The notes beneath the pieces were generated by a model. The model had not been told where the DNA came from. It ran no database searches and saw only the letters and a list, made by a program, of their open reading frames with translations. A program made the translations under genes and the position numbers. Positions 24,820-36,891 of a stretch of DNA of 64,000 nucleotides are shown one piece after another (the first letter of the stretch is position 1; each line of letters begins with the position of its first letter). The DNA is from Cylicocyclus nassatus (taxonomy: Eukaryota; Nematoda; Chromadorea; Rhabditida; Strongylidae): the NCBI GenBank assembly GCA_958299035.1, contig CATQJL010000305.1, positions 65,243,618-65,307,617 of the forward strand. Direction: 5' to 3'.

Positions 24820-24884
24820 ACATCACCTGTCGCTGTCCCATATACCCGCATATGCATTTGCGCCGTATATGTCACGGCTTAGCC
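24820..24884 (-). promoter_or_regulatory. Orphan copy of the tRNA-Sec promoter region
   Basis: This segment repeats the tRNA-Sec 5' flank, with TATAT at 24840-24844 and GTGACATATACGGCGC about 15 bases further upstream, but no tRNA follows. The adjoining sequence ending at about 24818 is instead an AT-rich tract. It is probably a leftover from an internal partial duplication within unit 2. Confidence 0.55.
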
Positions 24885-24889
24885 CTTAT

Positions 24890-26900
24890 TTATCATTCAG
24901 AAAAAAAAACTACACTGATCTGAACCCCCTCGACGGGGTCAAAGTTGCATAAGAGTGCAGCGACCCTTTTGCTCGGAACAAATTCAAGCGTGAAGTGTGA
25001 TTGCGCCAAACCTGGGGTTCGTTTCGACGGGTGAGGAAGAGCGGGGAGGTTCGCAATCGAGATGAAGGAATAATGGGTGTCTATAAAAAACAACAGTCTG
25101 TTGAGTGTTTTGAAGAAGAGGGCGCCAATCCTGGGTTTGACTGAATGGACAAAGTAACGAATGTGCACTACATCCGTGAACAGTACACCAGATACCCCAG
25201 AAAGATGCAAGCAATTCCAGGGGACAATCCCGAAATGAATATTGTCCCGGTAGTCACCATGTTCTAACTCCTATTTCTACCGAACCGTGAGGTTGCAAGT
25301 TCTGGGTCACTCAAGTGGAATGATCATTTACTGAAGTGACTGATAATTCTTCAAAGGTTAATTAAATAATTTAACTCAAAGCAGAGTATTGCTCCCCACT
25401 AATCGATGTTTAGAATCTCTCCTAGTGACCTCAAGCTGTGAACTGAATGCTCAACGAAAACCCCGTCCAATGCATTCTTCTTTTCTCAATAACAGCGACT
25501 CAGCAACTGTTTTTTAGATAGGCGAAAGCAAATCAGGCTCAAATCACTTTTGTGTAGTTTGCAGATATAATATATGACATTAGGTCGAGGTTTTTTGTGA
25601 CAAAGTTCATGGAGCGTGACACGAGCTCGAAAAGCTGCGGCAGCCACACCGTTTTCGGGCTTGTGCTACGCTCCTTAGATTTTGTCAGCAAGAAGGTTTT
25701 AAAGGATAAGTTTACGTTGTAGTTTTCAGTAGTGACTTAAGCCTGATTCGTACATTCATTCGAGTGTAGTCGCTGTAAGCGAAAAATGCAGTAATCGAGA
25801 ATTTGGCTTTTTTTCTCCGTTGTTTGAAGTTCTCATTTGACACATTGGCGACCAAGGCCTTATACGGGCCAGTCAACTTTTTTTGAATAAAATCACGCAT
25901 AGTCTCATCTACAGTATATATACAGTAGCGCTTAAAGGCTGACAAAAGCAGTGGAAACCAACCATTTGTGTCGAGCGATCGTTGTTAGTGTCTTAAGCAG
26001 TTTCCAATGTAGCCAACATAGTGTAGTGTTTTGTATCGAATGAAAAGATCTAAAGAGGAAAGCTACCCAACTTAGCTCGGCCATTTGGCAAGGGACATAA
26101 ATATATTCTGAATCAGCTTTAAATGCTGATTCCAAGTATGTTATTCCTAGCTGCCGCGCACCATTCCGAAGCGAGTCATGGACTTTTTTCTGCGCAAAAT
26201 TGGCACGCTCATCGACTCATAGTTTGCAAGTTTCAATACTCCAAACATATATTCAAATTGTAATTTTTCTTATGTAAAACTATATTCTAGTGAGCGAAAG
26301 CCTTGATTAGATCACTAGAGGGCGAATCAGAGAAAAAATTCTGTGCTGATGTACACTATAGCTGACATATTTGCCTTCTTAACGTTCTATACCACGTTTT
26401 ATAGTCTTGGTAAACTTACCTAGTCGTTGTAAGTAGTTTTTTTTTCACCATTATATTTCTCAGAAAAAATTAAAAATCACCGTCCACTTAGTGTGCAAGA
26501 CAATTCAGATCCAAATTAGTTGTTATAATTAGTTTTTTCTTCTCATCATTTTAATTCTCAGAAAAGATTACCTAAAACCACCGTATACTTGATGTGCGGG
26601 ACAATTCAGATCGTATCCTTAATTATGATGCACTTGGTTTTGTAGTCAATTTTTTTAATGATCAACACGCTTTTGAATTGGTTGCTATCCCAGTGAGACC
26701 TATAGAACTCTGGAAGATTTTACATTTTGACCTTTTTCATGCACTATATTTCAGTCAGCCTTATAGCAAATGTATTATTTAGGCGTCGACACATGTAGGA
26801 AACAATATAAATTGGTATATTCGAGTGACTTACTCGTTTTCATTCTAATTGAAGCATTTGCGAGTAAGTAAATCTGGATTTTCGTTGAAAACACTTTTAC
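24890..26900. repeat. Duplicated non-coding block of unit 2
   Basis: It corresponds to about 250-1450 and 4640-5470 of unit 1, and 35450-37560 of unit 3, with gaps. No gene is recognised. Confidence 0.5.
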
Positions 26901-26945
26901 TGAGTGAGGAGAGACTTGAAATTTCACTTTGTTATCCTTTTTCAG

Positions 26946-27560
26946 ATCACCCGGTGCATTGAAGATGCAGCTAAAAACACATTCCTTACCGTGCGTTTGT
27001 GAGAAATGTGGAAAAAGCTTCAGCAGACCGTGCTTATTGAAAGGTCGTAAGCGAACACATACAGGCAAATTTTTGAAAGTTGCTTACATGAGTTATAAAA
27101 ATGCGCAAGTGACTTGTTTATACTTGTAAATAATTAAAATAATTTTTAAAATTTTTTGAAATTCAAATTAGCCTCGAAATTTTTTTCTTTTCGGGAGTGC
27201 GTGCCCCCCCCCCGGTCCGAAATCCTGGGATTGCCACTGGTATCTACTAGCAATTTTTCTCGTATCTTGATTTACTTCTTTTCAATTTTGATAACTCTTG
27301 TGGAGATATAATCAAAATGATCTGCTCGTTTTATAAATTCATTCAGGTGAGAAACCGTACGCTTGTTCGTTCTGTGGCCGAAATTTTGCTGATCGTAGCA
27401 AACTCAGGCACAATGACAAAAGATTTTCCTCAAAGCAAGAAACATAGGTGAATTTTTGTCCATTATCAGAAGTTCATAAGGCAATGTGTGTTGAGATGTG
27501 TCTACTGTAATCTGTCCTTTGCGCTCTAGTGCTGGAAAAACACAAAGCAGTTTGTCCCTC
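26946..27560 (+). pseudogene. Snail-like C2H2 zinc-finger gene relic, unit 2
   Basis: The first exon (26946-27064) is open: [15 protein letters not shown] then [20 protein letters not shown]. This is a Snail-type finger, but the first zinc-binding His has become Arg. Its donor is GC rather than GT. The second exon (27347-27447) encodes [20 protein letters not shown], then is frameshifted by a two-base deletion relative to unit 1 and loses its His pair. The third exon (from 27496) keeps the Cys pair CVYC but meets TAG. The lesions differ from those in unit 1, so an intact gene was probably duplicated and both copies then decayed. Confidence 0.6.
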
Positions 27561-27857
27561 GAAAATTGATGAGAATTCGAGCTGATATTGTCAATGAAAA
27601 AGAAATAAAAATTATTTCATACCGTGTCTGTTTCTACCGAGACGAAAAAAAAGAGATGGGGAGTTTGGAGAAAAATGCTAATCAAGGCAACTATCACAAA
27701 TTTTTTACATAAAGCTCACTTTGAAATGGAGCTTACCAATAAATTTATGTATACGATATCGATAAATCTTCCCATTCTCATCCATCACAACAATCGAAAA
27801 AGCGGTGTGCATCATTTTTGCATCTCAACTCAACTCGTCTAGGCTTACTTCAGTGTA

Positions 27858-30800
27858 ATGAATCAACAAGCATTGAAAATGAACAAAGGCCCTGAACAGG
27901 ATGAAAGAAGAACAAAGAGGAGGGTTGGTGAATTCCGCTTCTGAACGTCGCTTTTCTCCTGCGTTTAGTTGGCCGTGGATATGGATAGAGACATGGAAGA
28001 AGAAAAAGACACGAACAAGTCGCTTTCATGCTGTCGGAGAAAGCAAAATGTGAAAAGGGTATCAAGAAGAAGAGCTTCTAGAGGGAAGGGGGTAAAAGTA
28101 TAGCTGATAACTTTCTTATAGACATGGCCCTCACTCTCCGTTCTTTAGCGTTCAAGGCGTTCTCGTTCACGCAAATCTAGGTCCAGGTCGAGAACAAGGC
28201 ATAGCAGGAGTAGAAAAGGGCGAAGCAGAAGGCCCAGGCGATCGCGCAGAAGAAGCAGGAGAAGCAGAAAAAGTGGGAAGCGCGGTAGAAGCAGAAAAAG
28301 TCGCAGAAGATCAAGGAAATCAAGGAGGAGAAGAGGACGAAGTAGAAAGTCGAGAAGCAGAAGGTTGAGAAGAAGAAAGTCGAGGAGGAGCAGAAGATCA
28401 AAGAGCAGAAAATCAAGAAGAAGACGAAGAAGACGACGATCTAAAGCTGAGATCATAGCGGATAATCGAGAACAATTGACCAAATCACAAAGCTTGACTA
28501 CTCCCAGCGCCAAAACCTTGCCAGATAAAGATGCAGCAATAGCAAATTTGGAGGCTCCAGTCACTCCGTATTCACCGATGAGGAAGGTGGGTGATTAGGA
28601 AATGTAACAGATATTCAATAGTCTTGATATGATACGCAGAGATTGGCGCTCGAGCATTTGTTATCGATGTAGCGCGAGTGGTGAGAGAGTTGAGGTTAAT
28701 GCCTTTGTGTCTCTTGCCAACATGGGAAATCCTTTGTTTGGGATTAGACTGTAGTTCTAAGCAAGAGCGGAGATTCTAAGTGGCGGAAGATTTTGGAGAA
28801 TTTCTCAGAACTAATACGTTGATAATGCGACCATCTTCTTGCTAACGCTAATTGTCACATCCCGGCCCCACCGCTGGAGGATGGGGTTTTCCGGAAAAAA
28901 GTTTGAATCTGCATACTATTATGTGCTGTTTTTCACTTGCGATATCTGCTACTATCTACTTAACCGCGACCCATCCACTTTCGAAAAAAAAGAAAAGTAA
29001 AAGTCAAAAAGAATTTCCCAAAGAATTTAGAATTTAGAGGGTGGTTTTGAACAAAATCATTAATGTCTCCAAATTGAACAACGCTAAATACTCTCTGGAA
29101 ATTTTAGGATAAAAGGACCAGACCGAGCCAAGACGTAAGTAGATTATATAATCTGGTTTCATTTTAACTCAAGGAAAAAGAAATAGTTATTTGACGAGTT
29201 CGGATGCTGTAAGAGCTCTTCTGAAATCTAAGAGAATTACATCAAAAATAATCTATTCGAGAACATAATCTTGCATTTAGGGAGCTATTCTCAAAGCTGC
29301 ACAGCCTGTCATAGAAAGAGATGTAAGTCGTACTGAACTCGAATTTTAACCATTTTGAGAACCCAATACCGCCGATGGGCCCTGCCTTCACCGACATCTG
29401 CTACTACCCTCAACAAGGACAAATATATCGGAGAGGCAGTGTCTAATCGACGTGTTCGTCCTTCTACACGGGATAAAGCCATCACATACCTCGCCAAACT
29501 GCGCCGCTACCGGCCCAGCAGCGGCACCGGAAAACATCGCATTTTGCATTGCGCTGCTCTAAATTTGCGTTTGCTGGCTGGCGGCATGTAAAACCAGTTG
29601 CGGACAACGTTAAGCTGAGTTGCCATGCGAGCGCTGTTCCAACACCTGACTTACTGGAACTGTTGCATGATTCGATCGAGCAGTAACTCAGTGTCGTCTC
29701 GGCACGACGCTAGCACGGCGCCGGCATGCAGTGGAGCTTGCCTCTTCGCCGAAACACGGGCAATCTTAGAAGTATTCATAATGATACACGTTGCCAGGTA
29801 CGATTCGAACCAATGCGATCTCCAGACGAGCGTCCGAAGAAAGAAGACGATGCTCCGTCGACAGCTATCGACATTGGTTAGTCCTAAAAATTACCACCAA
29901 TTATTGAGAGTCACTATTTCTAGAGCAAATTCTTTTATATTGAACAGACTTAATGACTTAGACTTTCCAAGATAATCCTTTGAGAATAAATCTGCATTTT
30001 TTGTGAATATCTACAATCTTTAAGATAGTTCGATAAAAAGGAGACGCCCGAAACCGCCAGCGTATCAGGCAGCAACAGGTGAGTTTTTGTGTTAGGCACA
30101 GCTCTGGCACGGCGCTGGAACGGCGCTGGAACGACAATTGGAAGGTTGGGATACTTTTATACAGAAGCAGCTGTGAGACGAGAACAAGTCATGCGCCAGA
30201 GAGAAGAAGAGAGATTCATGAGACCACCTACGGAAGAACCGGCAGTAGAGGTATGATTCGAATGATTCGCAATGATTCGTATAAATGTATCATAAATATT
30301 AAAAATTCTCCTTTTCTAGCAACCTGCTTTTCAACGTGTTCCCGATATGGTTCCTATTGAAGAAGGAATTGATCCAGATTATCCTGCCCAACGTATAGTT
30401 ATCAGCAAGTTAGTTTTCTTACACTTAGAAGAGTTTGCATTACAAATAGCCTTTTTACAGTTTTGTCCGTAATGGGTGCCATATCAAACGTTGGCTATAT
30501 GAAGATAGTTACCCACTGGACGCTCCAAGGCCTTCAATTTATGGTCTGACAGGAAAAGGCAGACAGTATGTCACAGCTTTATTTGGATAATCAAACGCGT
30601 CTTAGAAGCAGATCGGTATTTATGCCTTTGATCCCTTCTTTCCTTTAAAATTTTTGTATTGCTAGATTGAAAAAAAATTAAGGATATTTCATCTGATTAG
30701 AAATTTTTTAACTTTTTAGTTTTTACAAGTGTAATGAAATGAGCTAGAAAGACATTCTGCAGAAGAAACTAGTGGGACACTTCCGCTAATCCTTCGCGCA

Positions 30801-31282
30801 AACGGCATTCCATAGATTTTTGGCTTTAACCATCTGCCCAGACCATACTCTTTCCGAGCCAACCAATTAGCGTCTTCCATTACGGTAGACAGAATAATGT
30901 GGGCGAAAGTTTAAATTTACATTTTCTGGGCCAAGAATGAATTATATGAGCTGCAGTGGGGGCAGCTACTTACTTGAGCAACATATTTTTTCCACACGTA
31001 TGAAATCCAGTACCAGCTTTGTCTGGCCTCATATATAAATTAATACCCTCATAGATTTATTGTTACAGATATCCGAATTGCTGTTGTGGAAGAAGAGGTT
31101 TGTGTTATGGATGCTGTGGCAGAGGTTCTACGTCAAAGGTATTTCATATCAGAATTTATTCTGTCCCCTATGACCTTGTCCAATTTTAGCAAAGAGGTTA
31201 CATACAAGATAATTACGAAAATGATCGCATTCGAGGAGAATTACAACGTCTCGATGTAATACTGAAGAATCTCGAAGACTAA
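27858..31282 (+). CDS. RS-rich nematode protein, 405 aa, 11 exons (unit 2, intact)
   Basis: Exons are 27858-27923, 27969-28091, 28149-28586, 29108-29134, 29281-29322, 29798-29876, 30165-30250, 30320-30408, 30461-30565, 31069-31138 and 31190-31282. All junctions are GT-AG with matching phase and the sum is 406 codons including TAA. The N-terminus is MNQQALKMNKGPEQDERR. Residues about 60-165 form a dense Arg/Ser domain (RSRRSRSRKSRSRS...), as in splicing-related nuclear proteins. An acidic/charged middle (DERPKKEDDAPSTAIDIEAA) and a conserved segment with RWLYEDSYPLDAPRPS follow. Exon 10 encodes a Cys/Gly-rich motif CCCGRRGLCYGCCGRG. The C-terminus is GELQRLDVILKNLDD. An AATAAA lies 40 bases past the stop. 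I do not recognise the family; nuclear RNA processing is inferred from the RS domain only. Confidence 0.8.
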
Positions 31283-32829
31283 CAAACTAACACAAGAAAT
31301 GCACCTACGTTGTACTTGCATGAATAAAGAAAAAAATAAAACACAGTTTTAAGCACTAGATCTCATAAGCTCCACATTCTCGTTTTTCAAAATAGAGAGA
31401 TCCTATTCAAACTTTGACAGTGACAGACAATAATCATTAGTGACGTTAACGATTCCAAAGGCATCGCGAACAAACTTTGATCATTAAATCACTCTCATTT
31501 TCTGCGTGATTGTGCTGTGCCCGAAGGTGTCACTAAAAGCAAGCGTAAATGCAGAAATAAATTTTTTGTAAGTGACCAGTTTACGCTGGATGGGCACATT
31601 TACCAGTCAGTCAGCAATGCTTTAATGAGCAGAGTGGTCAGCCAAACAGATATTTGGCAGAATGAAAAGTCGTACCTTCAAGTGATTTTCCGTATTGGGG
31701 CTAGATTTCACTTTCTAGGCACTGGAGCATTATCGCATACAATTTTTCCTTAGATGTCAAACCGCAAAAAAGCTTTTGTCTGGAAGCTTCTGAGTTTTCT
31801 GACGTAGTAGTCCTGAGATGTGGCTTATACAGAAGATTACTGAACTGTTTTAACATTTTCTTCGCTGCGAATACATGAATCTTTTTATGAATCTCGCGCT
31901 CCCTGTGAACAGGATAGAAGTTTGTTTGAAGCAGTCTTTATTCATCATAAGACACTGAGTACTTGAGAAGAGAATCTATTGATGGTAGGAAAAGGTTAAA
32001 AGAAAATTGTGATTTAGTGAGCGACTGCAGCCTGATCCTGCCTTTGGATGGTTACATTACCTGTGAAGGTAAAACTTCAGTTGCTGTATCGAGGTACAGA
32101 GGACCTTCATGAAATTGTGACGACGGATTCGACAGCGGTCTTTGCTTCTACCCAAGCGTCACAAAGATGGGTGCCAGGCACCCAGCCGAGGGCGTAGACT
32201 TCGCACCTGTCAATTTGTGGTTTACGCTAGGCCCTCCCCATATGCTTCAGCATCGACTACCTAACGATACATCTATTCTGTGAGAACAGCTCAATTTAAG
32301 GTATTTAAGGTACATTATCGTTGAAGAAAGCAAGGGCCCAGCTCGAGAGTGGCAATTGAACACCCGTGAAAAAAATCGCCTTCGCCATTCTTCGGTTAAG
32401 ACTTCGCACTTGTTACTGCTATCTAGGTGTGGTGCGGAAGGCGCCAATCCCCAAGTTTGTGCGTCTCAAAAACTTCCCAGTGCAAAAGTGGCACAGCGCC
32501 CATCTACGGGGGTGGGGGACGGGGGCAGACACATACCTCGATACCATAAGTAAAATTCGGCAATAGTTAGCGGGAAGGATTCTACACTGCTTGCGATTTG
32601 TACGGATTGTTGCCTTCCGCGTGCTCCCCCCCCCCCTCCCCAAGTGCACAGAAACATCGTAGTCCCAGACTCTTCTTCCATGCTTCAAAGTTTCGCCATC
32701 GACGCCCACTTAACGTAAGTGGGCGAGACTGGTGGAAATTTGAAACACGATTTCAATACTTAGCCTACGAGCTGGAAGGTAGAAGTGGGTGTACGATGTA
32801 CTTGAGTACCCTACTAGCTAACATAAAAA

Positions 32830-33073
32830 TTTGCGAAGGATCAATTTAGCCGAGCCACTAAGCAAGCTGGATATCGTTTTTGGGACAAAAAGCAAAGGGA
32901 GTTTTGTTTTATGGCCGAATAGACAAAATTTGCGACGTTTTTTTTTGGTCGACGCTTCGTTTGGAGATTTTTTGGGATTATGGTTTACGTCAAAAGGGAC
33001 CTCGTAAAATTTTGGGAAAGTTAAGGGGGACTTCGTTTCTTGCATTTTCCAAAAGCCACCTCGTGCCGAGCCC
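32830..33073. mobile_element. Old hAT-like MITE, unit 2
   Basis: The orthologous position of the remnant at 20985-21238. The left end GCCGAGCCACTAAGC is eroded and the right end reads CCACCTCGTGCCGAGCCCTG. Its interior is like the element at 874-1117. Confidence 0.65.
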
Positions 33074-33432
33074 TGATTATCAATACAAATTGTTGCTATG
33101 AAGGTTTGATTCTCTCAATCTCCCCAAATTGTGAGTTTCTCGGAGGTTGTAAAACATATCTTCTAATGATAATCTTTTCCCTAGTGAAAGTAGGGATTCG
33201 ACAGCTGAGCACATGATCAGTTACTCAAAATTCATGCATATTTTGTTGTCATTAAATGCATATTTCTCCTATAAGTCAGTAGAGTGGATGTATATAGTAA
33301 TAGATAGCATAAGCTCTCAACGGTCTTTGAATCCCACACCTTACGTCTAAACAAATTCTGGCGTGACCGAAGGCGAATACACGCAGACGAATAACTTACA
33401 AAATGTTGGTGATGGAGATAATATTATTTTGA

Positions 33433-33830
33433 ACTAGCTGGCTTTTCCGGTCCAGCCCGGGTCATTGCTCACCTGCAAGCAGTCCCCCCCCCCCTCTTAT
33501 ATGTTATGGATGACTTACCCTGGGACATCCGCTTTGAAACCGCATCCTTGTGATCCTGAGGTGAAAATGAGCTTCACCGCCCTTCTTTACATGACTATGG
33601 GAAAATGCTTGATTAAACATGATAAGCCTTCAATTCCTTAGAAAAACGTAAACAAATCAATAAATCGATAGAAAGACCCAGCGAATTCCAGTGAAAGGTA
33701 GCCTAAAACCGTCTCCGGGGTCGAAAACATCTGTGTCCAAACTTTCAGCCCAATCGGTTGAATGGCACGCGTTTCTATAACTCACATACCCTCCAAACAG
33801 ACAATTTTTGAGTTTTATTTATATAGAGAT
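33433..33830 (+). mobile_element. Retroposon-like insertion (RTE/SINE type), unit 2 only
   Basis: It begins ACTAGCTGGCTTTTCCGG and ends TTTTATTTATATAGAGATG, a start and tail resembling the 3' parts of RTE-type retrotransposons and their SINEs. It interrupts sequence that is otherwise homologous to unit 1 at about 21895. It has no coding capacity and a C-run near 33485-33496. Confidence 0.45.
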
Positions 33831-35294
33831 GAGAGCACACGGAACTTCTTTGAAATGTGGTATGACACCATGCGGTAATAGTTTTTTTTTTGAAATGCGC
33901 TGAAAATGGAATACTTTTTGTTTCTGCATTCAATATGTAGAATTTCGCCGAATATGAATTCTTAACAGAGAGAGACAGGGACAGATTCTTCGAACATTAC
34001 TGGAGCCATTTTCAATGTGAGAAAGCTTTATTAGCTTTATTTTTTATAGCTTTTATTTTAGCTTTTTTTATAGCGTTATGTGCACACGAGATGAAAAGAA
34101 AGCTACAGCAAAATTGTTCAACGGCTGCAGTCGCATAGACGTTACATGTGTTTATTAGCTACAATTTGATGCATTTAGCACATTTGTTTAGGAAAACCAG
34201 ACTGCAAATGCAGAGCACAAAATTTACGAACTTCACCAGTAAAGAGCTTACAGTGCAACAATTAGAGATGGCTGTAATGTATCCGGGAAGCTGTGCTAAA
34301 TTTTTTTCAGCAAAACATTAGCACTGAAACTCTAAAAGAAACCCGCTCTCCCATATTTGACATTTCCAGAATCTCCTTGTTGAAGAAGCATCAAATTATA
34401 CGCAAATCGTATAAAATGTGGATGATCCGGAATACGGATGACTATGACCCATTCTTTGAGTGCCGAGTCTCGAGTTCGTTGAATGCAGTGGTGGTCAGGG
34501 AGAAATTTTATTTGGAGACGTGATGCGACAAAAACTTTTCCGATTGATGAGGCCAAACGTGTGGTAAGCCATACTGTCCAAAAAACTTTTGAGATGGCGA
34601 GACTTTTTAGTAGGCCTATCGAAATTTTGAAATAAAAGGAAAATTTTTTGCAAAGCCAAGTCAAAGTTGAATATTAGGACAAATTTGTAAGCCATATAGG
34701 TTGCTTCCAAAATTCACCCAAACTTTTCGGTCCGCTATTGGTCAAATGGTGAGAAATCTTTCCACAAGAGCATACCTGGGTGCTAGTAACCTGGGCTGAC
34801 GTTCATTACGGTTGGGCTTTGACGCATATGTATATGGCGTGACATAATTTTTACAGTAGACGTTCCGAGCAGTTTTTCACACGGGAAGTACTCTCCTATA
34901 GAAAATATCGGTCCTTTCTAGTTTTGATTTGTTGCGTCAGAAATGAGAGAATTTGAAAGCATATTTTGGGTTGTGCCTAGCACATTTAGGGCGTTTTTTG
35001 ACATTACAAGATTAAGTGATATGGAATTGTTTATATGACATCCCTTACCAAACGAAAACGATTACAAACGATTATTACATACGACTAATCAACAAAACAA
35101 TCAATAAGTTTTTTTTTATTTTACTGTTCACTCCTATTGTCACTCATTCAAATCGTTAGGTCATCCTTATAAAAATGTTCAAGCGTCCAGGTAGGTCAAA
35201 AATTGCTTGATAATGACTAAGAGCGCTAACAAATAAGTGAACTCCTCATTCCTTTTGCCATATGGTTGTTGAAAAAGAAGCGCTTTTTCCACAA
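33831..35294. repeat. Duplicated non-coding block of unit 2
   Basis: It matches about 21900-23524 of unit 1 without the GGCCTAAGGC MITE. A local expansion of TTTATAGCTTTTATTTTAGC words occurs at 34028-34078. No gene is seen. Confidence 0.45.
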
Positions 35295-35382
35295 CACCCG
35301 GAAGGTGGAATCGAACCACTGCGGCTGCTAACCGCCTACAGGTTTGAAGCCTGCACCCCGGACCACCGAAGTTCATCCGGGC
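35295..35382 (-). tRNA. tRNA-Sec (UCA), copy 3
   Basis: Identical to copies 1 and 2 over all 88 nt. A T5 run lies about 17-21 nt downstream on the minus strand. TATAT at -27 to -31 (35409-35413) and GTGGCATGTACGGCGC at -47 to -62 (35429-35444) are preserved. It looks functional. Confidence 0.95.
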
Positions 35383-35408
35383 GAAAGCGCACCGCCTGTC
35401 GCTGCCTC

Positions 35409-35444
35409 ATATACCCGCCCGTACATAAGCGCCGTACATGCCAC
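35409..35444 (-). promoter_or_regulatory. tRNA-Sec upstream promoter, unit 3
   Basis: TATA-like and PSE-like motifs at the same distances as in units 1 and 2. Comparing the three units gives a consensus block GTGGCATNTACGGCGC, with only one variable position. Confidence 0.6.
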
Positions 35445-36214
35445 TGCTGACTTATTCCTCATACAGAGGAAGTTTGGACCAATTTAAACCCCCCTCGACG
35501 GGGTCAAAATTCATAAAAGCGCAGCGATCCTTTTGCTCGGAACGAAATCAAGAGTGACGCGTGACGGCGCTAAGCCTGGAGTCGCGATGGGTGAGGAAGA
35601 ACGGAGAAGTTCATAATTGAGGAAAAGGAATAAAGGGTTTCCATAAAAAAACAGTTTGTTGAGTGTTTTGAAGAAGAGGGCGGCAATCCTGGGTTTGGCT
35701 GAATAGACAAAGTAACGCATTTACTGAAGTGATTGATTATGCTTCAAAGATTAATTATATAACTTCACCTTAAAGCAAAGTCTTATTCCCCACTAATCGA
35801 TATTTAGAATCTCTCCCAGTAACCTCAAGCTATGAACTGAATGCTCAGCGAAAATTCCGTCTAAAGCATTCTTCGCTTTTTATTGGCAGCGCTTGAGCAA
35901 GTGTTTTTGAGATCAAAAGCAAATCAGGCTCAAATAACCTTTGTGGATTTTGCAAGTAAATGAATTATGACATTGTATCAAGTATTTTCCTTTACAAAAT
36001 TCATGGAGCTTGACACGAGCCCGAAAAGCCGCGGCAGCCACACCGTTTCCGAGCTCGTGTGATGCTGTGATGCACCTTAGATTTTGTCATAGAGAAAGTT
36101 TCAGGGAATAGTTTATATTTTAGCTTACGTTGTAGTTTTCAGTAGTGACTTGAGCCTGATTCGCTTGACAAGGAAAGGCACCTAACTAGGTCAGCCTTTT
36201 GATGAACCCACATA

Positions 36215-36891
36215 CAGGGTGTCCCAAAAAAATGTGCCTACTGTTTGATTTTGTAATAACTCTCATGTAATGAAGTCTTTCAAGAAGCTTTGAGCACCGT
36301 TTTGCAGAGCTGGCATCAACTTAGATTTACAGTATAGAGCGAATCACAGATCGCTCTTTATTACTGTAGGATTACGGTAGAAACTTCAAGTATATGGTGT
36401 CGTTGTGAAAAAAGCTGCCATATCAAAAATTTTCAAAAATTGTGCAAACTTGTGTAATAGGGTTTTCGCGGGCTCTGAGTTCAATACGCAAGTATCTACA
36501 AAATTGCGAAGCTTTCTGAACGGTAACCACACTTTTTTGGAACATCGAAAAAACGCCCGCTACTGCTTACTTCGCATAACTTTCAATAAAGCATCATGAT
36601 AAGTTGCAAGCTTCACATTTATAATCAACAACTCTGACTAGCCCAGTGTAAAAGTTTTCAGGCTGTTCTATTTCCTTTCTGAGACAAAATATGGCCTTTT
36701 TATGGCTCAAAACTTTTTTAGAAGTTTCTATCGTAATCCTACAGTAATCAAGAGAGATGGGTGATTTGTTTTATACTATAAATATAAGCTTAAGCTAGCT
36801 CTACAAAACGGTGCCTAACGCTTCTCGGTAGACTTCATCACAAGAGAGTTATCAACAATCAAACAGTAGGCACATTTTTTGGGACACCCTG
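36215..36891. mobile_element. Palindromic Tc1/mariner-type MITE, 677 bp
   Basis: The ends CAGGGTGTCCCAAAAAAATG and CATTTTTTGGGACACCCTG are flanked by TA (36213-36214, 36892-36893). The inverted arms extend through most of the element, e.g. GTAATAACTCTCATGTAATG against its mirrored counterpart near 36835. No transposase. Confidence 0.8.

Larger units (their letters stand above)
23525..35294. repeat. Tandem segmental duplication, unit 2
   Basis: Second direct repeat, about 11.8 kb, starting at tRNA-Sec copy 2 and ending just before copy 3. It is the most compact copy and carries the intact RS-rich gene. It contains its own later insertions: a mariner derivative (23710-24621) and a retroposon-like piece (33433-33830). 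It also has an internal partial repeat of the tRNA promoter region at 24640-25200. Confidence 0.85.
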
